In this document: in pieces, positions 24,700 through 32,751 of the stretch
Position numbering within the stretch: position 1 is the stretch's first letter
Layout: each line of letters begins with the position of its first letter
NCBI GenBank assembly: GCA_963784895.1
Contig: CAWATM010000016.1
Coordinates: forward strand, 186,001 to 250,000
Origin: Gaiellasilicea sp963784895
Lineage (GTDB): Bacteria > Actinomycetota > Thermoleophilia > Gaiellales > Gaiellaceae
Direction of reading: 5' to 3'
DNA length: 64,000 nt
The notes under the pieces: generated by a model
Databases searched by the model: none
Seen by the model: only the letters and a program-made list of their open reading frames with translations
What the model was told of the DNA's origin: nothing
Translations under genes and position numbers: made by a program

Positions 24700-24725
24700 A
24701 AAAGCCCCGCCTGAGCAGGGCTTTT
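24700..24725 (-). terminator. Terminator downstream of tRNA-Gln
   Basis: AAAAGCCC and GGGCTTTT flank a 10-base centre, giving T-runs on either strand, ten bases after the tRNA 3' end. Confidence 0.85.
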
Positions 24726-24734
24726 CGAAGGGAG

Positions 24735-24805
24735 CTGCGGGACTAGGATTCGAACCTAGACTACTCGGTCCAGAGCCGAGCGTCCTACCATTAGACGATC
24801 CCGCA
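24735..24805 (-). tRNA. tRNA-Gln (CUG anticodon)
   Basis: The minus strand folds into a cloverleaf with acceptor arm TGCGGGA/TCCCGCA and discriminator G. The anticodon arm CTCGG/CCGAG encloses the loop CTCTGGA (anticodon CTG), and the T-arm is CTAGGTTCGAATCCTAG. It decodes CAG. A rho-independent terminator follows directly. Confidence 0.95.
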
Positions 24806-24879
24806 CCGGGTGCGCATCGATTCTAGCGCCCAGGAGGGCTTGCCGAAGCGGCGCTGAACCGCGATTCAGGCAAGCCGTC

Positions 24880-25776
24880 CTAGGTTTCGAGCCGGTAGAC
24901 CGGGACGAGCCGCTTCTCGGCATCGGTGTCGATGTGCGCGATCACCTCGACGTAGGGCTCGAGCCCGGAGCCGCGTAGCTTCGCCTTCAGGAGGCCATCG
25001 ACCTGGAAGAGGCCGGACGAGTTGTTCATCACGATCTCGATCTTCACCGGCCGCGACTCGCCGTCGGCGATCGAGACGTCGTCGATCGCCGCAGCCGAGA
25101 GCGAGTGCATCGAGACGCGGCCCTTCTCGAACGGGATGCGCGAGCGGCCCTCCGCCATGTCGAGCGCGTCCGCGACGCGGAGGATGCCGGCCTCGAGCGC
25201 GAGCGGCTGCCCGTCGGCGCGGTGGCTCGTGATCGCCTGCAGCACCTCGGAGACGATGACGGTCAGCTCCGGCTCGTCGTAGATCCCGTCGAGCAACTCG
25301 CGCATCTTCGGCTCGGAGAGAAACAGCGAGAAGTCCTCGTGACCGTGGCGGTGCACCGACATGCCGACGCAGTGGAACAGCGCGGCGAGCGCGACGATCA
25401 CCTCGGCGTCGTCCTGCTCGAGCCCGAAGTCGCGCACTGCGGATGGCTCGACGCCGTGCTTCGTCAACTGCCGCAGGAGCTTCAGGGCGATGTTGGCCAC
25501 GATCTGGATGTGCACCCACGAGTGGTCGTTGATCTCCATGCGGACGACCGCGTTCACGTTCGAGACGTGCCACCACGCCTTCACCTGCTTGTCGTCGTTG
25601 ACCCGTTCGAGCAGCTTGCGCAGCTTGCGGTTGCCGCGCACCGGCAGGTTGACGCGCATCTTGTCGACCGCCTGGGCCGGTGAGAGGCGCGTCTCGCGGA
25701 CCGCCTCCTCCGAGACCGGTTCGTCGATCCGCTCCTCGGTCTCGCGATCGAGGCTCGGGTGGTCGCGCTCGCTCAT
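24880..25776 (-). CDS. HD-domain-like protein with an altered HD motif
   Basis: This 298-residue soluble protein has a phosphohydrolase-type helical core (INDHSWVHIQIVANIALKLL, then VALAALFHCVGMSVHRHGHE and ILRVADALDMAEGRSRIPFE) and a C-terminal beta domain (VKIEIVMNNSSGLFQVD). The family normally has His-Asp at the centre of the metal site. Here it is His135-Cys136, while the later HRHGHE and VADALDM elements are kept. Metal-dependent hydrolysis may be lost or changed. Its ATG overlaps the stop of the RDD gene (ATGA), so the two are co-transcribed. Confidence 0.75.
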   Translation of the reverse strand: MSERDHPSLDRETEERIDEPVSEEAVRETRLSPAQAVDKMRVNLPVRGNRKLRKLLERVNDDKQVKAWWHVSNVNAVVRMEINDHSWVHIQIVANIALKLLRQLTKHGVEPSAVRDFGLEQDDAEVIVALAALFHCVGMSVHRHGHEDFSLFLSEPKMRELLDGIYDEPELTVIVSEVLQAITSHRADGQPLALEAGILRVADALDMAEGRSRIPFEKGRVSMHSLSAAAIDDVSIADGESRPVKIEIVMNNSSGLFQVDGLLKAKLRGSGLEPYVEVIAHIDTDAEKRLVPVYRLET

Positions 25777-26234
25777 ATCCGCACCACGACGCTGCGTGCG
25801 AACTTGTCGTGCAGCGTCTGGTTCCTCGCGTCGCGCAGCGGCCAGAGGTGGTCGACGACCGTGGGAACCGTGAAGAGGGCGCGCAGCGTCGCGGTCGAGA
25901 GCCAGCGTCGGAACGCCCGCACGTACCCGATCGGGGCGCGGCTGTCGGCGTCGACGACCTTGATCCCGAGCGCCATCTTCCCGAACGTCTGGCTGCGGGA
26001 GCCGATCAGCGCCGTGTGGTAGATCGCCTCGGGAATCAGGAAGAGAAAGACGATCAGCAGCGTCTCGCCGTCCTGGACCCGGTCGCGCAGGTCTTCCGCC
26101 GGCATGCCCGCTGCGAAGAGTGCCACCCCGATCACGAGGCCGAGCACGACGACGTCGACGAGCAATGCGACGAGTCGGCGTCCCCAGCTCGCGAGGTCGC
26201 GGCGTCGTGTCGCGTCATCTTCGTGCGGCATCAC
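25773..26234 (-). CDS. RDD-family membrane protein
   Basis: The 153-residue protein has the RDD hallmark: a first segment beginning RRLVALLVDVVVLGLVIGVA with Asp inside the membrane, a second segment (LLIVFLFLIPEAIYHTALIG), then the conserved SRSQTFGKMALGIKVVD. It ends in AFRRWLSTATLRALFTVP. RDD proteins act in transport of small ions or solutes or as accessory membrane proteins. The GTG at 26234 is directly followed by ATG. A TAACCT element seven bases upstream suggests a leaderless start. It is coupled to the HD-like gene. Confidence 0.85.
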   Translation of the reverse strand: MMPHEDDATRRRDLASWGRRLVALLVDVVVLGLVIGVALFAAGMPAEDLRDRVQDGETLLIVFLFLIPEAIYHTALIGSRSQTFGKMALGIKVVDADSRAPIGYVRAFRRWLSTATLRALFTVPTVVDHLWPLRDARNQTLHDKFARSVVVRI

Positions 26235-26241
26235 CGGGAAC

Positions 26242-26247
26242 AGGTTA
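26242..26247 (-). promoter_or_regulatory. -10 element of the RDD gene
   Basis: TAACCT on the minus strand ends seven bases before the GTG start at 26234, with no Shine-Dalgarno between. Confidence 0.45.
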
Positions 26248-28053
26248 GGCGACCTCGTCCGCCCAGTCGCCGTACAGGCTCAGATAGCGGCCGCGGCGCG
26301 CGAGCAGCTCCTCGTGCGTTCCCTGCTCGACGACGCGACCGTGCTCGAGCACGACGATCAGGTCGGCGTCGCGGATCGTCGAGAGCCTGTGCGCGATCAC
26401 GAACGCCGTCCGGCCGGCGAGGAGCTTCCGCAGCGCCAGCTCGATCTGCCGCTCCGTGCCGATGTCGACGGACGACGTCGCCTCGTCGAGGATCAGGATG
26501 CGCGGGTCGGCGAGCAGCGCCCGTGCGAACGCGACGAGCTGCCGTTGGCCGAGTGACAGGCGCGTGCCGCGCTCGCCGAGTTGCGTCGCGTAGCCGTCCT
26601 CGAGCTCGAGGATGAAGCGGTCGGCTCCGACGGCCGCGGCGGCGGCCTCGATCTGCTCCTGCCGGGCGTCCGGACGGGCGAACGCGATGTTCTCGGCGAC
26701 GCTGCTGCCGAAGAGGAAGCCCTCCTGCGGGACGATCCCGAGCTGGCGGCGGAGCGAGCGCTGCGACACCTCGCGGAGGTCGGTGCCGTCGATCGTGATC
26801 CGCCCCTCGGTCGGGTCGTAGAAGCGCGCGATCAGCTTCGCGATCGTCGACTTGCCGGCGCCGGTGTGACCGACGAGAGCAACGGTCGTGCCGGCCGGCA
26901 CGTCGAGCTCGAGCCCGTGCAGCACCTCGGGAAACTCGGGGCCGTAGCCGAAGCGGACGTTCTCGAAGTGGACGTGGCCCTCGATCCGGCTCAGCTCGGC
27001 CGCGCCCGGCGGGTCGACGACCTGCGGCTCCTCATCGAGCACGCCGATGATCTTGTCCAGCGCGGCGATCGCGGAGAGGAACGTGTTGTAGAGCTGCGAG
27101 AGCTGCTGGATCGGATCGAAGAAGTTCGAGAGGTAGAGCGCGAACGCGAAAAGCGTGCCCGCAGTCATGTCGCCGTGGTAGACGAGCCAGCCGCCGTAGC
27201 CGAAGACGATCGCGGTCGCCACCGACGCGAGCAGGTCGACCGCGGGGAAGTAAATCGCGTTCAGCACGGTCGTCTCGTAGTTGGCTGCCCGATAGCGGTC
27301 GTTGACGCCGTGGAACGCCCGCTGCTGCACCGGTTCCCGCGTGAACGACTGGACGACGCGCATGCCCGCGATGTCCTCGGCCAGCGTGGCCGTGACGAGG
27401 CCGAGCCGCTCGCGGACGCGGCGGTAGGCCCGGTTCGAGCGGCTGCGGAACCAGGCGGTCAGGAGCGCCATCGGGATCAGGACCAGGAGCATGGCGAGCG
27501 CGAGCTGCCAGTCGAGGAGGAAGAGGACGACTGCCGTGCCGAGCAGCAGGAGCGTGTTCTGGATCAGGCTCGTGACGCCGTCGGTGACGAGCTGGTCGAG
27601 CGCCTCCACGTCGTTCGTGATCCGGCTGATGATCACACCGGCGCGGTTGCGCTCGTAGTAGCCGAGCGACAGCCGCTCCAGGTGCGCGAAGAGCTTGTTG
27701 CGGAGGTCGGCGAGGACGCGTTCGCCGACCCAGCCGGTCAGGTACGTGTTCGCCGAGGAGAGCACGAGCGCGATGACCGCTGCTGCGAGGAAGAGGGCGA
27801 TGATCCACGACAGCCGGGTTAGGTCGCCTTCGCGAATCCCCTGGTCGATCGCCAGCTTCGCGAGGTAGGGCGGCGCCAGCGCGACCAGCGTGTACGCGAG
27901 CAGCGTTGCCAGCGAGAGCGCCGTCCGGCCGCGGTAGGGAAGCGCGAGCCGGACGAGCAGCCCAAGCCGCCGGCGGGTGCGGCGCCACGACCAGTCGCGG
28001 ACCTCGCCGCCCCGTTCCTCCGAGAGGTGGCCCCCCGGCTGCCAGACCTTCAC
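26245..28053 (-). CDS. ABC exporter subunit with variant signature (LSLGQ)
   Basis: The 602-residue half-transporter has an N-terminal six-helix exporter domain (residues about 35-330, with LFAHLERLSLGYYERNRAGV) and a C-terminal ATPase. The ATPase has Walker A GHTGAGKST, signature LSLGQRQ, Walker B ILILDEATSSVD with the catalytic Glu, and switch IAHRLST. The signature departs from LSGGQ. The partner gene has a normal signature but Asp instead of the catalytic Glu, so the two form an asymmetric heterodimer with one consensus and one degenerate ATP site. GTG overlaps the partner stop (GTGA). Substrate unknown, perhaps lipids or drugs. Confidence 0.9.
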   Translation of the reverse strand: MKVWQPGGHLSEERGGEVRDWSWRRTRRRLGLLVRLALPYRGRTALSLATLLAYTLVALAPPYLAKLAIDQGIREGDLTRLSWIIALFLAAAVIALVLSSANTYLTGWVGERVLADLRNKLFAHLERLSLGYYERNRAGVIISRITNDVEALDQLVTDGVTSLIQNTLLLLGTAVVLFLLDWQLALAMLLVLIPMALLTAWFRSRSNRAYRRVRERLGLVTATLAEDIAGMRVVQSFTREPVQQRAFHGVNDRYRAANYETTVLNAIYFPAVDLLASVATAIVFGYGGWLVYHGDMTAGTLFAFALYLSNFFDPIQQLSQLYNTFLSAIAALDKIIGVLDEEPQVVDPPGAAELSRIEGHVHFENVRFGYGPEFPEVLHGLELDVPAGTTVALVGHTGAGKSTIAKLIARFYDPTEGRITIDGTDLREVSQRSLRRQLGIVPQEGFLFGSSVAENIAFARPDARQEQIEAAAAAVGADRFILELEDGYATQLGERGTRLSLGQRQLVAFARALLADPRILILDEATSSVDIGTERQIELALRKLLAGRTAFVIAHRLSTIRDADLIVVLEHGRVVEQGTHEELLARRGRYLSLYGDWADEVA

Positions 28054-29810
28054 GCGGTCTCTTTCAGCAAGCCCTGGAGGAGGCCGTGCTCGTGGATCTC
28101 CCGGTAGACGGCGCTCGACGTCAGCAGCTCGGCCTGCGTGCCGCGGGCGGCGATCCGCCCCTGCTCGAGCACGACGATCTCGTCTGCGAGCGCGATCGTG
28201 GAGAGACGGTGGGCGATGATGATCGTCGTCCGGCCGCGCATCGCCTCTGCGAGGCCGTCGCGGATGCGTGCCTCCGTGGTCGCGTCGACGGATGCGGTCG
28301 CGTCGTCGAGGATGAGGATGCGGGGGTCGATCACGAGCGCGCGTGCGATCGCCAGCCGCTGCCGCTGCCCGCCGGAGAGCGTGATCCCGCGCTCGCCGAT
28401 GACGGTGTCGTAGCCGTGCGGCAGCTCGAGCACGAACTCGTGCGCCTGGGCTGCGCGCGCCGCACGCTCGACCTGCTCGTCCGTCGCGTCGAGGACGCCG
28501 AAGGCGATGTTCTCGCGGACGCTGGCCGAGAAGAGGAACGGATCCTGCGAGATGACGCCGATCTCGCGACGAAGCGAGCGCCTCGTGACGTCGCGGATGT
28601 CGACGCCGTCGACGAGCACACGCCCCACGGTCGCGTCGTAGAAGCGCGGCACGAGCGCGGCGAGCGTCGTCTTGCCCGAGCCGGTGTGGCCGATCAGCGC
28701 GACCGTCCTGCCGGGCGCAAGCTCGAGCTCGATCTCCTCGAGGACGGGGCGGTCGGCGGCGTACTCGAACGAGACGCGCTCGAAGTGGACCTCGCCCGGG
28801 CCGGGCGGCAGCTCCCCTGCGCCGGGCCGGTCGTCGACCCCTTCGGGCTCGTCCATCACCTCGAAGATCCGTTCTCCCGAGGCGGTCGCGCGCTGCGCCT
28901 GGCCGATCCACATCCCGAGGCTCCGGAGCGGCACGATCAGCATCGCCAGCAGCAGGTTGAAGACGAAGAACTGGTCGAGGCCCAGCGAGCCGTCGACCAC
29001 CATCCGCCCTGCGGCGAGGAGGACGGCGCCCTGCGCGAGCAGCGGCAGGAAGGAGAGCAGGGGCACGTAGAGCGCGCGCTGTCGGAACGCCCGCACGGTC
29101 TGCTCGAAGACGGCGCCGGACGCGCGCTCGAACTGCGCCTGGCGGCTGTCCTCCTGCGCGAACGCCTTGACGACGTGGACGCCGACGATCGACTCCTCGG
29201 TCACCGTCGCGACGTCGCCGAGCTTCTGCTGCACCTCGCGCAGGACGGGATGCGAGACGTGGCTGTAGCGGTAGGCGACCGCGACGATCACCGGCGTGAT
29301 CGCGAGCGCGATCACGGCGAGCCGCCACTCGACGACGAAGAGCACGACCATCACCGAGACGACGGTGAGCACGTGCTGGAAGAAGAAGATCAGGCCGAAG
29401 CCGAGGAAGAAGCGAACCGACTGCAGGTCGACGGTCGCGCGCGACATCAGCTGGCCCGTCTGATGGCGGTCGTAGAAGCCGAACGAGAGCCGCAGCAGAT
29501 GCGCATAGAGGCCTTCGCGCATGTCTTTCTCGATCCCGAGCGCCTGCCGGCCGGAGATGATCCGGCGGCCGAGCATCAGCGCCGCCTTGAGGACGCCGAC
29601 GGCCGAGATCGCGACGACGACCCACGCGAGCTGTGTCGTCCCGCGCTGCTCCTCGATCCCTTCGATCGCCTCGCCAACGAGGAGGACGATTGCGATCGCG
29701 GCGGCCTGTGAGAGGACGGCGAGCACCGTCGAGAACGCGAGCGACCAACGGTACGGCCGGAGGAAGCCCAGCAGGCGGATGAAGGTGCGGCGGTAGGGAA
29801 CGTCGCTCAC
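28050..29810 (-). CDS. ABC exporter subunit with degenerate Walker B (ILILDDATASVD)
   Basis: The 586-residue half-transporter has an exporter membrane domain (residues 10-310, with LLRLSFGFYDRHQTGQLMSR) fused to an ATPase with Walker A GHTGSGKTT, signature LSGGQRQ, Walker B ILILDDATASVD and switch IAHRLST. The catalytic Glu is Asp, as in the degenerate site of TM287/288-type exporters. With the LSLGQ of the following gene this reconstructs the non-hydrolysing site. The GTG start overlaps the upstream uracil-DNA glycosylase stop by four bases, linking the exporter to that operon. Confidence 0.9.
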   Translation of the reverse strand: MSDVPYRRTFIRLLGFLRPYRWSLAFSTVLAVLSQAAAIAIVLLVGEAIEGIEEQRGTTQLAWVVVAISAVGVLKAALMLGRRIISGRQALGIEKDMREGLYAHLLRLSFGFYDRHQTGQLMSRATVDLQSVRFFLGFGLIFFFQHVLTVVSVMVVLFVVEWRLAVIALAITPVIVAVAYRYSHVSHPVLREVQQKLGDVATVTEESIVGVHVVKAFAQEDSRQAQFERASGAVFEQTVRAFRQRALYVPLLSFLPLLAQGAVLLAAGRMVVDGSLGLDQFFVFNLLLAMLIVPLRSLGMWIGQAQRATASGERIFEVMDEPEGVDDRPGAGELPPGPGEVHFERVSFEYAADRPVLEEIELELAPGRTVALIGHTGSGKTTLAALVPRFYDATVGRVLVDGVDIRDVTRRSLRREIGVISQDPFLFSASVRENIAFGVLDATDEQVERAARAAQAHEFVLELPHGYDTVIGERGITLSGGQRQRLAIARALVIDPRILILDDATASVDATTEARIRDGLAEAMRGRTTIIIAHRLSTIALADEIVVLEQGRIAARGTQAELLTSSAVYREIHEHGLLQGLLKETA

Positions 29811-30421
29811 TCGCCCGAATGTAGCCGCGCCAGCTCGCGACGCACGTGGACGAGGGCCTTGCCGAGCCGCGCTCGGTTCGCGGCGTCGTTCAGCCAGCCG
29901 CTGGCCCCGGACGGATGTGGCAGCGGGATCACGAGCGCATCACCGCGGGTGAAGCTCTTGCCGATCGCGTCGGTCAGCGTCGGTAGCCCGAGCAGCCGTT
30001 TCAATGCGAGGCCACCGACGGTCACGATCAGCTCCGGCCGGAGCAGCTCGAGCTCCCAGTCGCGCCAGAACGCGCAGAGATCCTGCTCGCGCGGGGTCGG
30101 CGTGCGGTCGCCGCGGCCCGAGGCCGGCCGGCCCGGGTAACAGCGCGTCACCGAGGCGCAGTAGAAGCGCTCATAGAGCTCGTCGCCGTCGAGCTCGAGC
30201 CAGCGCCGAAGCGTCTGGCCGGCGCGGCCGCGCCAGGGCAGCCGCTCCTCGCCCTCGACGATGCCGGGCGCCTGGCCGAACAGATACGCGCGCTGATCGT
30301 GCCACGGCGCGCGGACCGGCCACGACTCGATCTGGAAGCCCGCTTCGAGACAGGCACGGCAGCGGGCGTTGTCGCGCTGGACCGATCGAATCGACCGGTA
30401 CGCGCTGCGCCGGACGGTCAC
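29807..30421 (-). CDS. Uracil-DNA glycosylase superfamily protein (family 4/5-like)
   Basis: The 204-residue protein has the glycosylase motifs GQAPGIVEGEERLPWRGRAG (motif I with the water-activating region) and PLPHPSGASGW (motif II). Cysteines at about 21, 24, 88 and 94 (RCRACLEAG, YCASVTRCYPG) match the iron-sulfur site of families 4 and 5. Motif I resembles family 5 (UDGb) more than family 4, but I cannot assign it firmly. It would remove uracil from DNA in base-excision repair. It overlaps both neighbours by four bases, which is an unusual operon setting beside an exporter. Confidence 0.8.
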   Translation of the reverse strand: MTVRRSAYRSIRSVQRDNARCRACLEAGFQIESWPVRAPWHDQRAYLFGQAPGIVEGEERLPWRGRAGQTLRRWLELDGDELYERFYCASVTRCYPGRPASGRGDRTPTPREQDLCAFWRDWELELLRPELIVTVGGLALKRLLGLPTLTDAIGKSFTRGDALVIPLPHPSGASGWLNDAANRARLGKALVHVRRELARLHSGE

Positions 30422-30753
30422 CCGGCGGCGGGTGTGCCGATCCGGAGCCGGTTGCCGTCGGGATCGGTCAGCTCGATCTCGCGCATGCCGTAGTAGGCGA
30501 GCTCCGCGGTCGTTCCGAACTCGGTCGCAACGGCGTCGACGTCGTCGACGTAGACGTAGAGCAGGCCGTCGGGATGGGCGTCGCCGGTGTGCTCGGAGAG
30601 GAAGATCAGCGCGTCACCGTTCTCGATCGCGACGAAGAGGGGCAGGTGGGGGTCGGCGTGCGTGCGCCACGCGACGGAGAACCCCAGGCGGGCGTACCAC
30701 TCGAGGCTGGCCTCGGCGTCGGCGACGCGGAGGAAGGGAGCGACCTTCGTCAC
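30418..30753 (-). CDS. VOC/glyoxalase-fold protein
   Basis: This 111-residue single-domain protein begins TKVAPFLRVADAEASLEWYA and ends ELTDPDGNRLRIGTP, the paired beta-alpha-beta-beta-beta halves of the vicinal-oxygen-chelate fold. The first half has no strong metal His; the conserved late Glu is E in REIELTDPDGN. Members include bleomycin-binding proteins and small dioxygenase-like enzymes, so the ligand is unknown. GTG at 30753 overlaps the methyltransferase stop, and its own stop overlaps the uracil-DNA glycosylase start. Confidence 0.8.
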   Translation of the reverse strand: MTKVAPFLRVADAEASLEWYARLGFSVAWRTHADPHLPLFVAIENGDALIFLSEHTGDAHPDGLLYVYVDDVDAVATEFGTTAELAYYGMREIELTDPDGNRLRIGTPAAG

Positions 30754-31343
30754 GGCCTTGATCGTACGGCCACGAACCAGCGCCCGGCGAAGAGCGTCTC
30801 GCCGCCACCGAGCTCTGCGGCCAGCGCACGGGGCTCGAGGTAGCGCTTGTAGACCTCCCACCGCGAGCCGTCGTCCAGGATCCGCTCCTGCAGCTCGACC
30901 GGTTCGACGTCGTCGCGGAGCGCCGAGTCCACGACCACGAGCTCCGGCGCGACGCGGCGCGCCTCGGCGAGGAAGCGAACCCGCTCCACCTCCTCGAGGT
31001 GGCCGTAGAAATGGCTCGTGAACACACGCTCGAACGCCCCGTCCTGGAACGGCAGTCGCAGTGCGTCCGACCTGACGAAGCCCGCGTCCGGCACGCGCGC
31101 GCTCGCGAGCTCCAGCATCGAGGCGCTCTGGTCGAGACCCGTGATGCCGCCGGGGAGGTGGCGCGTCAGAAAGCCGGTGCCGCAGGCGACGTCGAGCGTC
31201 CGTGCGGGCGGCAGCGCTCCGATCGCGGCGATCAGCGCCTCCCGTTCGTCCTCCCAGCCCGGGCGATCGCGCTCCGCGAAGGCACCGGTGCCGAGCCACC
31301 AGTCGTCGTACTCCGGCGCCCTCGCCTCGTAGTAGGTCCGCAC
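30750..31343 (-). CDS. Class I SAM-dependent methyltransferase
   Basis: The 197-residue protein opens MRTYYEARAPEYDDWWLGTG, the start seen in many small methyltransferases. Motif I is TLDVACGTGFLTRHL, the acidic ribose contact is in ITGLDQSASM, and motif II region is GAFERVFTSHFYGHLEE. The substrate is unknown. It is the first gene of a minus-strand operon (methyltransferase, VOC, glycosylase, exporter pair) joined by four-base overlaps. Its -10 element overlaps that of the divergent formimidoyltransferase gene. Confidence 0.85.
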   Translation of the reverse strand: MRTYYEARAPEYDDWWLGTGAFAERDRPGWEDEREALIAAIGALPPARTLDVACGTGFLTRHLPGGITGLDQSASMLELASARVPDAGFVRSDALRLPFQDGAFERVFTSHFYGHLEEVERVRFLAEARRVAPELVVVDSALRDDVEPVELQERILDDGSRWEVYKRYLEPRALAAELGGGETLFAGRWFVAVRSRP

Positions 31344-31348
31344 CCTCC

Positions 31349-31355
31349 TAGAGTA
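31349..31355. promoter_or_regulatory. Overlapping divergent -10 elements
   Basis: The seven bases TAGAGTA read as TAGAGT on the plus strand (31349-31354) and TACTCT on the minus strand (31355-31350). Each lies six bases from a GTG start (31361 and 31343). One symmetric element would serve two divergent leaderless genes. Confidence 0.6.
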
Positions 31356-31360
31356 CGACC

Positions 31361-32230
31361 GTGCTCGAGGCGGTGCCGAACTTCTCCGAGGGCCGCGACG
31401 ACGCGGTGATCGAGGCGCTGCGGAGCTCGCTCTCGGCGCCGGCGCGGCTGCTCGACGTCCACGTCGACGCCGACCATCACCGTTCCGTCTTCACCCTCGT
31501 CGGCGAGCCGGACGAGCTCGTGGAGACGCTGCTCGCGGGGATCTCGTGCGCCCGCGACCGGATCGATCTGCGCCGTCACGAGGGCGCGCACCCCCGCATC
31601 GGCGGCGCAGACGTCGTCCCGATCGTCCCGATCAAGCGGGACGACATGGGCCGCGCGAAGGAGACCGCCGCGGAGCTGGCGCGCCGGATCGGCAGCGAGC
31701 TCGGGCTCCCGGTCTTCCTCTACGGCGAGCTGGCGCCCGGCCGCGGGCCTGCCTTCTTCCGGCGAGGCGGGCCCGAGGAGCTGCAGCGCCGAATCGGCGT
31801 CGGCGAGCTCCTGCCCGACTTCGGACCGTCCCGCCTCGATGAGCGGGCGGGCGGTGTGATCGTCGGCGCCAGGCGGCCGCTGATCGCGTTCAACGTCAAT
31901 CTGCGCGGCGAGCTGGACGCGGCGAAGGCGGTCGCGGCCGTCGTGCGCGAGACGGGCGGCGGCTTCCCCGGCGTCCGCGCGCTGGGGCTCGACCTGCCGC
32001 GCGCCGGGGTCGTCCAGGTCTCGATGAACGTCGAGGACTGGGAGGCAGCGTCGCTGCACGAGATCGTCATGCGGATCGAAGCCGAAGCGGCTGCGCGCGG
32101 CGCCGAGGTCGTCGGCTCCGAGCTCGTCGGGCTGATGCCGGCCGGCGCCGCCGCGGCAGCGGCAGGGGCAATGCTGCGGATCGACGGCTTCGACGAGTCG
32201 CACGTCTTGGAACTGCGGCTCGTGCCGTGA
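31361..32230 (+). CDS. ftcD: Glutamate formimidoyltransferase
   Basis: The 289-residue protein matches the transferase half of FTCD: LEAVPNFSEGRDDAVIEALR at the N-terminus, DADHHRSVFTLVGEPDEL, then LRRHEGAHPRIGGADVVPIV with the catalytic His region and NVNLRGELDAAKAVAAVVRE. It moves the formimino group from N-formimino-glutamate to tetrahydrofolate, the last step of one histidine degradation route. The hut genes follow 0.5 kb downstream. The cyclodeaminase activity is not fused; a family member is at 21726. GTG start, probably leaderless. Confidence 0.9.
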   Translation: MLEAVPNFSEGRDDAVIEALRSSLSAPARLLDVHVDADHHRSVFTLVGEPDELVETLLAGISCARDRIDLRRHEGAHPRIGGADVVPIVPIKRDDMGRAKETAAELARRIGSELGLPVFLYGELAPGRGPAFFRRGGPEELQRRIGVGELLPDFGPSRLDERAGGVIVGARRPLIAFNVNLRGELDAAKAVAAVVRETGGGFPGVRALGLDLPRAGVVQVSMNVEDWEAASLHEIVMRIEAEAAARGAEVVGSELVGLMPAGAAAAAAGAMLRIDGFDESHVLELRLVP

Positions 32231-32291
32231 GAGGGTTTCGAGACCCCGAGGCTTGCGGTAGGTGAGTCTCGACAACGACCAAGGGGTACCG

Positions 32292-32651
32292 ATGAGAAGG
32301 TTCTTGCCGCTCACGCTGGCCGCCGGAATCGCGGCCTGGTTCTTTGCTCGACATCCACGCGGACGCGTGGTCGTCGGCAAGCTGCACGGGATGGCCTCGC
32401 GCCTCTTCCCGAAGCAGTACGACGACGCCACGCTGAAGGACAAGGTGGAAAGCGAGCTCTTCCGCGACGAGCACGAAGTCAAGGGCGCGATCAACATCAA
32501 CGCGCAGGAGGGGATCGTGCAGCTGCGCGGCGAACTGCCGTCGCAGGATCTGATCGACGCACTCGTCGAGCGCACGCAGAAAATCCAGGGCGTTCGCGAG
32601 GTGGAGAACCTGCTGCATACGCCCGGCACCGAAGCACCGATGCATCGCTGA
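32292..32651 (+). CDS. BON-domain protein with N-terminal membrane segment
   Basis: The 119-residue product begins with a basic start and a hydrophobic stretch (RRFLPLTLAAGIAAWFFARH), then a BON domain (residues 50-112: DDATLKDKVESELFRDEHEV, GAININAQEGIVQLRGELP, IQGVREVENLLHTPG). BON domains bind membranes or lipids in osmotic-stress and secretion proteins. It lies between ftcD and hutH and ends before a strong inverted repeat, so it may be read with ftcD. No functional link to histidine breakdown is known. Confidence 0.8.
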   Translation: MRRFLPLTLAAGIAAWFFARHPRGRVVVGKLHGMASRLFPKQYDDATLKDKVESELFRDEHEVKGAININAQEGIVQLRGELPSQDLIDALVERTQKIQGVREVENLLHTPGTEAPMHR

Positions 32652-32702
32652 GCCTCGCCGGCCCTCGGAGCCGCTTGCGGCTCGACCTCAGGGGTTTCGC
32701 GC

Positions 32703-32732
32703 GCGTGGCATCCGCTCTCGCGGATGCCACGC
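32703..32732. promoter_or_regulatory. Perfect 13-bp inverted repeat upstream of hutH
   Basis: GCGTGGCATCCGC and its exact complement enclose TCTC. It ends 20 bases before the hutH start, overlapping the region where a -35 element would lie. It may terminate the BON gene or serve as an operator for hutH. There is no T-tract after it. Confidence 0.6.
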
Positions 32733-32739
32733 TTGCGCC

Positions 32740-32745
32740 TACTAT
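32740..32745 (+). promoter_or_regulatory. -10 element of hutH
   Basis: TACTAT ends six bases before the GTG start at 32752 and no Shine-Dalgarno is present, suggesting a leaderless hut message. Confidence 0.5.
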
Positions 32746-32751
32746 CGACCC

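Noticed and set aside
24655..24700. AT-rich patch next to tRNA-Gln as an attachment site
   Set aside because: No second copy of tRNA-Gln sequence or integrase gene lies nearby.
26245..29748. A single minus-strand frame open for 1167 codons across both exporter genes
   Set aside because: Only its second half encodes an exporter subunit. The first half is Arg-rich shadow of the partner gene, which is read in another frame. The GTGA junction at 28050-28053 separates the two genes.
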